A stretch of 17,450 nt of DNA from JAKEGK01 sp036507695 (GCA_036507695.1 DATCIR010000250.1:1-17450); one strand, 5' to 3'. Positions 1 to 8,501 are shown, counted from the stretch's first letter. Numbers and translations: made by a program. The notes: generated by a model not told the origin, from the letters alone.

Positions 1-593
1 CCGTTTTGAAACGGGCGGGCTTCGTCTTCATCCCAGTACGGGAGCGCCATGTCCAGGTTATAGGTCCCGCTGGCGGTAGTTACGGACAGCGCGTAGGTGT
101 TGCTGTTCAGCTCGCGCTCGGTGAATTCCAGGACCGCTTCATAAAGGCCGCGCGGATTCACCGGTTCCGAATTCGGCGTGTAGGTGAAGGGCGGATCGCT
201 GGCTGGGTCTTCGAAAAAGCGCGCCTCTGTGTGACCGCTAATGGTAATTCGCGTGTCGCGGAGCAGGTGGTTATCCAGCAACACCGCGCGCAGGTCACGC
301 GGCGTTACCGGCGCGCACGGTAATACGCGGTGCGCCGGCGCCAGATCGGGCGGGGCGTGCCGCGCGCCGCTTTGCAGCAAGTCGGGTATCTCGAGCTGGA
401 TACGAAAACCCAACTCGGTCATCGCATAGCTGAAGGCTTCGAGCAGGGTAATGCCGGGGTCGTGGACGTTGTGATCGGTCCAGCTTGCCTGCGCCAGTTC
501 CCGGATCAATTCCATGCCGCCGTCGCGCAGCGCAGCATAGTTCATGCTGGTCCGCTCAGGCGCAGTGCTTGAAATTTTCAAGGTTTCTATCAT
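1..593 (-). CDS. eCIS baseplate protein, Afp12/Pvc12-like (partial, C terminus outside window)
   Basis: The frame is open from an ATG at 593 to the left edge, giving about 197 residues. Residues 38-64 carry the signature W-T-D followed by HNVHDPGITLLEAFSYA and ELGFR. I know this from the N terminus of Afp12-type baseplate wedge proteins of eCIS, which are related to phage gpJ/gp47. In the particle such proteins form the baseplate periphery and connect to fibres. The ATG overlaps the stop of the preceding fibre gene by four bases (ATGA), so the two are likely translationally coupled. Full-length relatives are usually much longer than this fragment, so most of the gene lies to the left. Family is fairly sure from the motif and neighbours; the exact wedge role is inferred. 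Confidence 0.85.
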   Translation of the reverse strand, partial: MIETLKISSTAPERTSMNYAALRDGGMELIRELAQASWTDHNVHDPGITLLEAFSYAMTELGFRIQLEIPDLLQSGARHAPPDLAPAHRVLPCAPVTPRDLRAVLLDNHLLRDTRITISGHTEARFFEDPASDPPFTYTPNSEPVNPRGLYEAVLEFTERELNSNTYALSVTTASGTYNLDMALPYWDEDEARPFQN

Positions 594-1663
594 GCTGTGT
601 CGGGCACCGGAGCGTGCGGGTCATTGTGCGTTTCCGCGAGCGCGGCTTCCAGTTTCTGCACCTTCGCCGCGAGTTCCTTCACTGCATTGACCAGGACATA
701 GGTAAGCGCCGAGGCGTTGTACACCAGCAAATCATCGCCTTCGAGTTCGCCGGGATTTGGGTTCTCCACATGCTGCACCATGTCGGGGAAAATTTTTTCC
801 ATTTCCTGACCCACAATACCCACGCCCTCGCCGCCGGGCATGGTGCCCGCCTTGCCGTTGTAGCGGAAACGCACCGGGCGTACCTGGACCAGCTGTTGCA
901 GGCCTAGCTCCAGGTCGCGGATATCTTCCTTGAGCCGAACATCGGAAGGTATGGTCCAGGCGCTGGTACCGCTGCTCTTGAAGGCCTCACCGGCGACTTG
1001 CAGCGCGGCGGCGCCGGCACCACCGAGATCGTTTTCAGAGCCGACAACAACACGTCCTGTTGCAGTAACACCCAGGCGAACCTGATTGCCATTTTGGCGA
1101 ATGCTCACGGTCTGGCCGCTGGGAGCGTTGATGTGCACGTTGCCCTCGGGAGATTGGCGAAGTGCAAAGGCGGAATTACTGGAATGATTGCGATGTGAGA
1201 AGCAGGCAAAATCGGCCGATGCCCCCGCGCCGTTACTGCATACTGCATTGCCAAACCGCGCGCGTTGGGCCTCGCCCGTGTTGGCGCCCAGTTCAACTTC
1301 CAGGCGGTAAGCGGGCGGTGTGGCGAAAGCGCCGATGCCCACGTTGCCGGCGGAATAGGCGACGGCGGTGCTTGCACCCACGGGCTGGAAGGCGCCGCCA
1401 CTGCCGGAGGCAATGTCCACCCAGGTTGTTCCGTCGTGAAATTGCACTTTGTTATCGCGAAAGCGCAGCGCCCCCGCCAAGTCACTATCGGTATTACCCA
1501 GGCGCATACCGGCCGAGAGCAGTACATTACTGTCGCTATCCACCGATAGACCATCGTCTGTAATGTTGAGAAAGCTCTCTATCAAGTCCGCGAAATCCTT
1601 GCCCGAGGGCCGTTCGCCGTCCTTGAACTCCTGTTTCAGATCGTTTCTGGTTTGCTTGGTCAT
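590..1663 (-). CDS. Tail fibre with C-terminal S74 intramolecular chaperone (endosialidase-type) domain
   Basis: A 357-aa protein. The N-terminal ~40 residues are charged and probably helical (MTKQTRNDLKQEFKDGERPS), a plausible baseplate anchor. Residues about 40-235 are Gly/Ser/Asn-rich and low-complexity, as in a trimeric beta-structured shaft (for example SGNVGIG and FRDNKVQFHDGTTWVDIA). From residue 240 there is a typical Peptidase_S74 domain: SDVRLKEDIRDL (240-251), VGIVGQEMEKIFPDMV (281-296) and a C-terminal coiled coil (about 320-345, VNAVKELAAKVQKLEAALAE). In this family a Ser-Lys dyad cleaves the chaperone off after trimerisation; Ser240 and Lys245 fit. The reading frame is open 41 codons further upstream, but those codons overlap the Afp11-like gene and the first tract looks non-native, so I chose the ATG at 1663, which leaves a 44-bp gap. 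Likely role: receptor binding. Confidence 0.82.
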   Translation of the reverse strand: MTKQTRNDLKQEFKDGERPSGKDFADLIESFLNITDDGLSVDSDSNVLLSAGMRLGNTDSDLAGALRFRDNKVQFHDGTTWVDIASGSGGAFQPVGASTAVAYSAGNVGIGAFATPPAYRLEVELGANTGEAQRARFGNAVCSNGAGASADFACFSHRNHSSNSAFALRQSPEGNVHINAPSGQTVSIRQNGNQVRLGVTATGRVVVGSENDLGGAGAAALQVAGEAFKSSGTSAWTIPSDVRLKEDIRDLELGLQQLVQVRPVRFRYNGKAGTMPGGEGVGIVGQEMEKIFPDMVQHVENPNPGELEGDDLLVYNASALTYVLVNAVKELAAKVQKLEAALAETHNDPHAPVPDTA

Positions 1664-1707
1664 ATTGGTTTCTTCACTGGTGGTTGAGTGTGGATTGTCG
1701 GAGCACG

Positions 1708-4700
1708 TCAGGCATACTCCGGTTGTACTTTGAAATCGAGGCTTACTGTCATGTAGCCGATACCCAGTTGCTTGACGCCGGTGCAACGATCCTCGCCCGG
1801 GCTGATGGGCGTGATGAGGTGTTGGGGATGCGAGACCAGGATGGCGTGGGGCTGCGTGGCGCGGGCGGCTTCAACACCGCGCCCGACGATGAAGTCATCG
1901 CCCACGACCATCTCCGCGACAGCCGGGCGCGGATCAGGCCGTATGATGAAGTCCGATCCGATGGTCATTTGTCCGATACCTTCGCGTGGCGGGCCATCGT
2001 AGCTGTGATACAGATTGAAATCGGTTACGTAATCGACGTAGACGCGGCTCTCAAGAAATGCTAGGATCTCGGATTTGTAGATGCGAGCGCCAAACACGAT
2101 GTCTTCGCCCTGACTATAGGCCCACGGCGAGAGAAACCGCCGCAGGTCTTCGTTGAGCACCGCGGTATACCAACCGGCGTCCAGGCCGGGCTGGAATGCC
2201 ACGTGGATATCGACGCGGATACGCTCATAGACCGGATGAATCACGTGCACCGTCGAAAACGGCGTCGTGAGATTGGCCGCCACAAAGTCCTGGACTTGCC
2301 GCATCAGCACCGCGCCGGCGCGTGGCTCCAGCGGATTGAAGCTTTGTATGCTGCGCAGATCCGGCACGATCACCAGCGCTGTTTCGCCGGACTTGGTGTT
2401 GCCGGCGGCGTCGCTGTGGGGCAGGCACTTGACCTTGAATACTTCAGGGAAGCCCTCCAGCACCAGCCGCTCCAAGTCCCATGGCGTGACCGCGCGATTG
2501 CGGTGGCGCAGGCGTTCGCTGCAACGGCGGAAGTAACCGGTGTCACTCTCCTGGCCGCGTCCATTGAACGACACGGCGGGCTGAGTCACTTGCTTGATTG
2601 CGGCATTGCGTTGCTGCAGGCGGGTAATGGTTTGCGCGGCCAGGCCATCGTGCATGTGTTGCTCATAGTCGTTTAATTGTTGCGGATCCACGGCGAATTT
2701 GGCGGGCGCGGCCTGACTATGCAGGGCCAGGGTGCGCGACGCGCTTTCAGGTACGCGGTGAATGTGGGCGCGAAGCCAGACCAGACTGGCTGGCATTAAA
2801 GTGTGCTGCGTGGTTGCTTCTTTGGGTACGGAAACAACCACCACTCCCGGTTTTTGGAATCCGTACGTGCTGTCGTTCAGCACCGCCGTGGGCGGCAACG
2901 TCTGCCACCGGTTGCCGCGCAAATAACTCCAATGGGTTTCACCCTGCTGCAACACCGTGGTGGCGCTTGCCGTGCCGGTGTCGATTTCAAACAACAGGGA
3001 CAGGTTGGCGGGCGCCTGCAGTTTTTCGATGCCCAGATAAAGCGCCGCGACTCCCTCGAATTCCGGTACCAGGCGCGCCGGCACCGCACCGCCGGCCTCG
3101 GTGTAACCGAACGGCCCGAGCACATACAAGGTTTCGGGCGTGTGTATATCACCTGGCGTGAGTTGCGCGGCCGCACGGTAGTCCAGCGCGAGGCTGGCCA
3201 ATACCGGTGTGTAGGGTTCGTTGGGCAACAGTGGTTTCTCTCCGCTCTCAGCCTCGCTTTTCCATTGGGAAAGTGCGATGGCCCGGCTGGCATAGCGGCG
3301 TGCGAAGGCCTGGTGACCGAAGGCCTCGAACGGTGTCTCGACCGCGTATTCGCTCAGGGAACTGCGCGTCGGTTCGCGCAGTGTGAGGCGCGCAAAACCG
3401 TTCTTACTGGCGGCTGTGTAGGGTTGTACCTCGGTAAGCTCGGGCTGCGCATCGTAGCGGTGGTTGTGGAACGCGGCGCCAAAATGACTGGCAAAGACCT
3501 CGATGCGATTCGGCGCACTTAATGTTGTCGCGAAAAGGCGTTTGTATGTGAGTAACTGATGTCCCCATGTACGGTCGTAGAGCATGTCGACATCGGCGAG
3601 AAAATAGCCGCGAAAGTTGTCAGTCAAGTCACTGTCCGCGGTATCGAAGTAGGCCCGGTAATGGCCGTACAGGTTCTCAGGCGGCGCCTGCCATTCCAGG
3701 TTGAACGCCAGATACGACAGTTTTTTACTGAACACTTCGGCGCTGCCGATATAAAACGGCGAACCGATGCGCGGCTGGGCGCCGAACAACGGTATCGGCT
3801 TGCTGGCATTGAGCGGGCCATCGCCGTTTTGCACTACCAGATTACGCACGCCGTTTGCGCCGGCCTCGACTGTTGCCGATTCCACGGTGAGGCCGTCGAG
3901 CGTTTCGTAAATACCCGACTCGCCTTTAATCAGGCAGCGCAATACCGGCCACGGCGAGGCCGGACCCGCGCCGTGCAGAGCGCTATCGAAAGCCACGATA
4001 GCCGGTGCGGCTTCGCCGACGGCGAGGTGGAGTTGCAGAGTAAGCGCGCCTGCCGTGGTGGTCAACTCGGCGGAGAAACTATCGGGCGCAAGCCAGCCTT
4101 CGGCGCCGGTGAGCGCCGCCTCAAGTGCATAACTGATCCCCTGCGCGGATGGCGGTTCTTTACCGCTGACGGCGCGCAATGTGGCCGCTATATTGACGGT
4201 GCGGGCGCCTTCCGCGAGCCGCAGTACAGGCGAGGCGATGGCAAAACCAAGCGCGGCTTCGGTCATAGAGCGCTGGCTCGAGTCGAGATTTAATTGCGTG
4301 CCGCCAAAGGTGTTCCAGCTATTGGCTTCGCTTTCGGCAACGGCGTCGGCGGTGAAAAACCGGCGATTACCGCGGCGGTCCATTTCCACTACCGTGCGCC
4401 GGATACCGGCGACCGCGGCAGCCGACACAACCAAGTCATTCTGCGTGGCATAGCTCAGAGTTTTACCCTGTTGGTCCTTGCCGGCATCCAGCACGGTGCC
4501 CGCCGGCAACAGCGTGGCGGCGGCGTTGCGCGCCAGTTCGAAGATTACATGCACTTCATCGGCAGCCGCGCCCCGGCGCGGCAGCCCGAGTTCCGCTTCG
4601 TAGTAGTGGCGCAAGTGCCGCTGTGGTAATTCGTTCAGATCGTCCTGCAGGTGGCGGAACAGCTTTAAGAACACCAAAAATAGCGCGAAATGCGGCGGCC

Positions 4701-4986
4701 AGTCGCGCCGCGTGGCCAACGCTGCGTCCAGGGCTGTACGGTCAAGAACGCGGCCGGTGCTGGTATCGATTAGCGTTTCGAGCAGGGGGCGCCAGTCGCC
4801 GGCGCTTTGTCCGGTCAGGCCGTAGAAGCGTATTTCGGCCGCCAGCTGTTGCGCGTAAGCCACCAGATCGGACAGGCTGCGCTCATCCGGAACGATATAA
4901 CCCGGCTCCAACGCGGGCAGGGTGCGTTGCAGCTGATTGGTGCCGTCAAATTGCAGCAAATTTCCGTAGCGGCGAAACAAGTCCAT
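1708..4986 (-). CDS. eCIS baseplate protein, Afp11/Pvc11-like (gpJ-like)
   Basis: A 1092-aa protein, in the usual size range of Afp11-type baseplate wedge proteins. The N terminus is a helical region (about 1-165). The middle is long and beta-rich. A conserved gpJ-like core follows near residues 821-1000, with RCSERLRHRNRAVTPWDLE and then EGFPEVFKVKC, and a stretch with PVYERIRVDIHVAF and EILAFLESRVYVDYV. The HRxRAVTPxDLExLVLExFPxV pattern is typical of phage-derived baseplate J proteins. The extreme C terminus (about 1005-1088) repeats a short motif three times (see findings). It starts 2 bp after the gp25-like stop. In a particle it would join gp25-like and Afp12-like proteins into wedges that hold the sheath and release on contact. 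Confidence 0.9.
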   Translation of the reverse strand: MDLFRRYGNLLQFDGTNQLQRTLPALEPGYIVPDERSLSDLVAYAQQLAAEIRFYGLTGQSAGDWRPLLETLIDTSTGRVLDRTALDAALATRRDWPPHFALFLVFLKLFRHLQDDLNELPQRHLRHYYEAELGLPRRGAAADEVHVIFELARNAAATLLPAGTVLDAGKDQQGKTLSYATQNDLVVSAAAVAGIRRTVVEMDRRGNRRFFTADAVAESEANSWNTFGGTQLNLDSSQRSMTEAALGFAIASPVLRLAEGARTVNIAATLRAVSGKEPPSAQGISYALEAALTGAEGWLAPDSFSAELTTTAGALTLQLHLAVGEAAPAIVAFDSALHGAGPASPWPVLRCLIKGESGIYETLDGLTVESATVEAGANGVRNLVVQNGDGPLNASKPIPLFGAQPRIGSPFYIGSAEVFSKKLSYLAFNLEWQAPPENLYGHYRAYFDTADSDLTDNFRGYFLADVDMLYDRTWGHQLLTYKRLFATTLSAPNRIEVFASHFGAAFHNHRYDAQPELTEVQPYTAASKNGFARLTLREPTRSSLSEYAVETPFEAFGHQAFARRYASRAIALSQWKSEAESGEKPLLPNEPYTPVLASLALDYRAAAQLTPGDIHTPETLYVLGPFGYTEAGGAVPARLVPEFEGVAALYLGIEKLQAPANLSLLFEIDTGTASATTVLQQGETHWSYLRGNRWQTLPPTAVLNDSTYGFQKPGVVVVSVPKEATTQHTLMPASLVWLRAHIHRVPESASRTLALHSQAAPAKFAVDPQQLNDYEQHMHDGLAAQTITRLQQRNAAIKQVTQPAVSFNGRGQESDTGYFRRCSERLRHRNRAVTPWDLERLVLEGFPEVFKVKCLPHSDAAGNTKSGETALVIVPDLRSIQSFNPLEPRAGAVLMRQVQDFVAANLTTPFSTVHVIHPVYERIRVDIHVAFQPGLDAGWYTAVLNEDLRRFLSPWAYSQGEDIVFGARIYKSEILAFLESRVYVDYVTDFNLYHSYDGPPREGIGQMTIGSDFIIRPDPRPAVAEMVVGDDFIVGRGVEAARATQPHAILVSHPQHLITPISPGEDRCTGVKQLGIGYMTVSLDFKVQPEYA

Positions 4987-4988
4987 GG

Positions 4989-5414
4989 TTATACGCTGGT
5001 CGCCTCATCAAGATAAAAGGGATAGACCAGGTTGCTGCGCGTATTGGTGGTTCTCACCGTATAGTCCATGCGGATCTCAATCAATCCTTCGGTGCTGGTT
5101 GTGTCGAAGTTCAGTTTGTTAAGCTCGATACGTGGTTCATAGAACAGAACCGCGGTCTCGATTTCACGCGTGAGATAGGCTGCGAACGAAGTGGACAGCG
5201 GTTCGAACAACAACGCGTCGCGCTTCCAGCCGAAGGTGGGGCGCATCACGCGCTCGCCAACATAGGTGGACAGCAAGATTTGCAGGCTCTGGCGGATATC
5301 TTCCTCACCTTCGGCCATGCGCACACTGCGTCCCTGGTTTTCAAACGTGGGGGGAAAGCTCCAGCCACGGCCGAGAAATTTCTGGTCCTGTGTGTCGTCA
5401 CCGACATCCGTCAT
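4989..5414 (-). CDS. gp25-like baseplate protein (Afp9/Pvc9-like)
   Basis: A 141-aa protein with the gp25/lysozyme-like baseplate fold signature: GWSFPPTF near 17-24, GEEDIRQSLQILLST (36-50), GERVMRPTFG (53-62) and the conserved EPR core at 93-95 (FYEPRIEL). In T4-like and eCIS machines gp25 links the first sheath disc to the baseplate. The ATG at 5414 is preceded by GGAGG, which lies inside the last codons of the PAAR gene; the gap to the PAAR stop is one base. An in-frame TTG 12 bases upstream is less likely because it would itself overlap the Shine-Dalgarno site. Family assignment is firm. Confidence 0.93.
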   Translation of the reverse strand: MTDVGDDTQDQKFLGRGWSFPPTFENQGRSVRMAEGEEDIRQSLQILLSTYVGERVMRPTFGWKRDALLFEPLSTSFAAYLTREIETAVLFYEPRIELNKLNFDTTSTEGLIEIRMDYTVRTTNTRSNLVYPFYLDEATSV

Positions 5415-5415
5415 T

Positions 5416-5706
5416 TCAACCTCCAATTATTACTGTCATGCAACCGAGAATGATGCTGCCGCCATGGGCCGTGCTGTCGCCCAGGCGCGCCGCCGGTGCG
5501 CCGCCGATCATTACCGTGGCGCTGCCCATAATTACCGTGTCCGGCGGGCCGGTGCAGGTTAACATGTCACCCAGCCGCAAGGCCGGCATGCCGCCGATCA
5601 ATACGGTCGGTTCGCCGGGCGGCAGGGCAGGCCCGCCGACATGCGGCACGGCGCCCGTGACCATGGGGCAGACGTGCATATCGCCAACGCGCGCGGCAGG
5701 GGGCAT
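5416..5706 (-). CDS. PAAR-domain spike tip protein (Afp10-like)
   Basis: A 96-aa protein with two PAAR motifs (residues 3-6 and 71-74) and repeated short strands such as VLIGGMPALRLGD and VMIGGAPAARLGD. His11, His22, Cys51 and His81 are good candidates for the zinc site that sharpens the cone in this family. PAAR proteins cap the VgrG-type spike and pierce the target envelope. I chose ATG 5706 because AGGAG lies about nine bases upstream; an in-frame TTG at 5712 would be only three bases from that site. No effector domain is fused to it: the protein is a bare tip. It lies between spike and gp25 genes, whereas Afp/PVC loci have gp25 before PAAR. Confidence 0.93.
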   Translation of the reverse strand: MPPAARVGDMHVCPMVTGAVPHVGGPALPPGEPTVLIGGMPALRLGDMLTCTGPPDTVIMGSATVMIGGAPAARLGDSTAHGGSIILGCMTVIIGG

Positions 5707-5740
5707 GATCAATGTCTCCTCGTTGTGTTGCGGAAAACCT

Positions 5741-5792
5741 TTTGCCTATGTTCCCGGTTTGCCTATGTTGCCGGTTTGCCTATGTTGCCCGG
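5741..5792 (-). repeat. Three tandem copies of a 17-bp unit between spike and PAAR genes
   Basis: Plus-strand unit TTTGCCTATGTTGCCGG occurs at 5741-5757 (one mismatch, TTCCC for TTGCC), 5758-5774 and 5775-5792 (one extra C). The array begins directly after the stop codon of the spike gene and ends 35 bases before the PAAR start codon. It is not an ORF extension. Read on the transcribed strand the unit is CCGGCAACATAGGCAAA. Possible readings are slipped-strand expansion or an mRNA spacer; no function can be read from it. Confidence 0.9.
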
Positions 5793-7532
5793 TCAATTAA
5801 TTTGTACGATCCCGCCTTGCAGGGCCAGCGCGCCGCTGCTTTTGAGTTCCGCGGTTGCGCTGCCTTCGGCTTTAAAGCCGGAAGACGCTTTGAGTTCGGT
5901 ATTGACTCCTTCGACTTTAAAATCCATCGCCGCTTTCAAGATCAGGTCTTTGGCGCTGGATAGTTCGATACCGTCGCTGTTCAGGGTTATTTTGTTGCCG
6001 TTCTGGTCTTCCAGCACGATGGCGCCATCGGCGTCGGAAAGTGTCAGGCTGTTGCCTCCGGGCGTCGTCAACGATACCACCGTCTGGTCGTCATCAAACA
6101 GTAAGGCGATGCCGCTGCGGGAAACGTAGGTTTTTTGGTGGTTATCCTCGCTGGCTTCCAGCGGCGGCGCTTTGGCGCTGCTGTGCAGCATGCCCAGCAC
6201 CACCGGCTGGGCGGGATCATCGTGAAAAAAACCCAGCACCACTTCGTCATCGACTTCGGGCCGGAAAAACGTGCCCCGGCCGGCGCCGGCGTCCAAAGTA
6301 GCCACGCGTGCCCAGACACCCTGTTCGTCCATGCCGGCGATGGGCACCTTGACGCGAATGCGGTGTTCGCCGGCGGGATCACCGGCCAGTTGGGTTACGA
6401 TCCCCACCTGCAGGCCGCTGACAAAAGGCGATAATCCAGCGGCCGGTAAATGACTGACTTCGAACCGTTGCGTATGCGTCTGGCGTGGGTGGCCGAATTC
6501 GGCGTCGGTGAACCAGTCATTGCCCGTAAACTCGTGGCGCACGCCGGTGACATAGACATTCCCGTTAAAGCGTTCGCTGAGGCTGGATAATTGCAGGACG
6601 CGGCCGGGCTGTAAGGCGGGCAGACCCTGGAAACGCGCGCGGCCGCGCGAGGCGGCGAGGCGGGCGCTTAACAACTCGCTGTCGGCCCAGGCTTGTAACG
6701 CATCGGCGGCCAGGCTGCCGCCGTGCCATACGGCATCTTCGTTACGGCCGGTGGCGTTGGTCATGTCATCGGCGCTCAGATCGCCGTTGCCTTGCCAGTT
6801 GGGATCGGTTGCTTCGGCTTCCGCTAAAGCTTGTTGCGCGGGGTCCCAGGAAAACGCTTTTATTGAGCCGCTTTGGGTGCGGGCGTCGAATTCGGCATCC
6901 AGTTCCAGCAGGGTGGCGCCGTAAAGAATCTCGGCGTCCGGCGCTTCGTCCAGGGCTGGTTTGACACTGCGTACCGAACCGTTCCCGGCCAGTAACACCT
7001 GGCCGCTGGCTTCCAGGCGGCTTAGCATAAAATCCCAGTCGCTGGCCTGATATTGCAGCAATTGCGGGTGGGTCACATCGGTGGCGGTAATGTCGGCACT
7101 CAGGCCGTATTCCGCCAGCAGTGTTTCGGCTACGTCGCTGTCGCTCATTTCCTCGAAATACCGGTTGCGGCGGCTCAAGGTCATCTTAAATGCCGGATCG
7201 CGGCACTCGACTTCCAGCCAGGAGGCGTTGCGGCGCACCACAATGCGCTGGCGCAGCACCATGCCGCTGAACACTGTTTCTGTTTCACCATGGTAACCGG
7301 CGTGCAAGGTGAGTTCGTTGCCGGGCAGGAAAAACTCACCGCTGCTGTGCCGGAAATCGCCCAAGGCGGCATCGCCGTCGCCAATGCGTAACCGCGCATA
7401 GGGCACGCGGTTAACCTGGTGAAATATCTCGACCCCCAGGATGGGCACGGTGCGCGGCAGTTCATCGCCGTTGACTTCAACGCTGAGGCTCACCACATCG
7501 GTGGCGCGTTCCAGGGGCAACAGCCGGCTCAC
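5793..7532 (-). CDS. VgrG-like spike protein (Afp8/Pvc8-like, phage late control gene D / gp5 OB domain)
   Basis: A 579-aa protein. Residues 1-360 resemble the gp27-like hub of late-control-D/VgrG proteins (for example VNRVPYARLRIGDGD at 40-54). Residues about 375-450 form the gp5-like OB fold, with VGIVTQLAGDPAGEHRIRVKVP, GVWARVATLDAGAGRGTFF and PEVDDEVVLGFFHDDP. From about 495 to the end a repetitive Gly/Ala/Ser beta-prism follows (GGNSLTLSDADGAIVLED, GNKITLNSDGIELSSAKD), the needle on which PAAR sits. The start is GTG at 7532, overlapping the LysM stop by four bases (GTGA). No effector domain follows the prism, so this is a structural spike. The trimer forms the central hub of the baseplate. 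Confidence 0.95.
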   Translation of the reverse strand: MSRLLPLERATDVVSLSVEVNGDELPRTVPILGVEIFHQVNRVPYARLRIGDGDAALGDFRHSSGEFFLPGNELTLHAGYHGETETVFSGMVLRQRIVVRRNASWLEVECRDPAFKMTLSRRNRYFEEMSDSDVAETLLAEYGLSADITATDVTHPQLLQYQASDWDFMLSRLEASGQVLLAGNGSVRSVKPALDEAPDAEILYGATLLELDAEFDARTQSGSIKAFSWDPAQQALAEAEATDPNWQGNGDLSADDMTNATGRNEDAVWHGGSLAADALQAWADSELLSARLAASRGRARFQGLPALQPGRVLQLSSLSERFNGNVYVTGVRHEFTGNDWFTDAEFGHPRQTHTQRFEVSHLPAAGLSPFVSGLQVGIVTQLAGDPAGEHRIRVKVPIAGMDEQGVWARVATLDAGAGRGTFFRPEVDDEVVLGFFHDDPAQPVVLGMLHSSAKAPPLEASEDNHQKTYVSRSGIALLFDDDQTVVSLTTPGGNSLTLSDADGAIVLEDQNGNKITLNSDGIELSSAKDLILKAAMDFKVEGVNTELKASSGFKAEGSATAELKSSGALALQGGIVQIN

Positions 7533-8326
7533 GATTTTGCTCCGTTGTTTTTCGCCTGAGACTTGTTCGGGTTTTTATCAATGGGCGGAAAAGCCAGCCG
7601 CGAGCCGGCGCGCAAGCGGCGGAAGTTTACAAGTTTATTGACGCGCGCCACTTCCAGATACATTGCCGCGTCGCCGTAAATGCGGTATGCCATTAACGAC
7701 AATGAATCTCCTTCCCGGACGGCGCGCAGATGTGTCAAATCGGGTGAGCTGGAATTATCCGCGCGCTCCCGCTCGGCATCGGACACCGCTTCGCGGAAAC
7801 TGCAGGATGCGATGGCGCGCAGTGGGGTGCCGTCGGGCTTGAATAATGTAAAACGGTAATTCAGCGAGGTCAGCGCGCAGGGGAACACCAATGTGCCCCA
7901 GACCAGCAGCAATTGCCGGGGGCGGTGGATTTCCCCGGCGTAGTCGTAAACCACGCGGTTAAATTTTTCAATTTCGTCCTTTACGTTATATTCGGCGCTG
8001 CCGGACAGCGCCGATGCGATGGCGCCGATCAACGGCACATCACCGAGTTCCGAGGGCGCGGGCACCACGCCGGTGGCGTCGAACAGGAATTCGAAGGACA
8101 GGGTGGTGGGTTCACTGTTATTGTATACGGCTTCGCTGCCGGAAAATCCCTGGCCTTGGCGGTAGCTGTAGTTCAGCAAATGGTTCAGGGTGTAGCTGCT
8201 CGGATTGACCTGAACCACATAAGTGTCCGCAGGCGCATCGGAGACTTGTGGCGGCTCATCAGGATTGCTCTGCGGCAGAAGCGCGCGGATAGTCATTTTT
8301 TCGAGCTTGCCCTGATCAAACAGCAT
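7529..8326 (-). CDS. LysM-domain baseplate hub protein (Afp7/Pvc7-like)
   Basis: A 265-aa protein. The first part (1-190) has the VQVNPSSYTLNHL and YNNSEPTTLSFEFLFDATGV pattern of the Afp7 family (related to phage gp53-like hub proteins). A LysM domain lies at about 199-248, with LRAVREGDSLSLMAYRIYGDA and KLVNFRRLRAGSRLAFPPID; a basic, Asn/Lys-rich tail follows. In eCIS this protein links tube to spike; the LysM is thought to be structural rather than a cell-wall enzyme. The ATG at 8326 follows the DUF5908-like stop by one base (TAATATG). A longer frame reaches 8374 but would overlap the neighbouring gene, so the shorter start is favoured. Confidence 0.9.
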   Translation of the reverse strand: MLFDQGKLEKMTIRALLPQSNPDEPPQVSDAPADTYVVQVNPSSYTLNHLLNYSYRQGQGFSGSEAVYNNSEPTTLSFEFLFDATGVVPAPSELGDVPLIGAIASALSGSAEYNVKDEIEKFNRVVYDYAGEIHRPRQLLLVWGTLVFPCALTSLNYRFTLFKPDGTPLRAIASCSFREAVSDAERERADNSSSPDLTHLRAVREGDSLSLMAYRIYGDAAMYLEVARVNKLVNFRRLRAGSRLAFPPIDKNPNKSQAKNNGAKS

Positions 8327-8327
8327 A

Positions 8328-8501
8328 TTATCGCTCCCGCTTGGCTTCCAGGACGCGCAGCACTTCTTGAACACAGGCGCGGATGATGTCGTCTTCGCGG
8401 CTCACTGCCGGCGTTGCTGATGCGGCGGACGGCAAGCGGGGCCGCTGCTCACCGGGATCGACGTGCGCGCGGATGACTAATTCTCGAATTTCAATGGGCA
8501 T
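8328..8501 (-). CDS. Small DUF5908/Afp6-like protein
   Basis: A 57-aa protein, short enough to be missed in routine gene finding. The N-terminal strand MPIEIRELVIRAHV and the C-terminal amphipathic helix (about 36-57, EDDIIRACVQEVLRVLEAKR) match what I know of DUF5908, a small family found almost only in eCIS loci, at the Afp6/Pvc6 position between the second tube gene and the LysM gene. Position, size and motif all agree here. The middle is Pro/Ala/Ser-rich and probably flexible. Its job in the particle is not established. A weak GAG site precedes the ATG. Frame and stop were checked by hand: TAA at 8328-8330. Confidence 0.85.
   Translation of the reverse strand: MPIEIRELVIRAHVDPGEQRPRLPSAASATPAVSREDDIIRACVQEVLRVLEAKRER

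Noticed and set aside
2803..3522. Plus-strand ORF of 239 codons
   Set aside because: It lies fully inside the Afp11-like gene on the other strand and its translation is Arg/Gly-rich without family features, as expected for a shadow frame in GC-rich DNA.
4623..5453. Plus-strand ORF of 276 codons across the gp25 and Afp11-like junction
   Set aside because: Spans two well-supported opposite genes and has no recognisable domain.
5793..7532. Type VI secretion VgrG rather than eCIS spike
   Set aside because: Neighbours are sheath/tube of Afp type, LysM, DUF5908 and DUF4255; no TssB/TssC, ClpV, TssJLM genes are present in the window.
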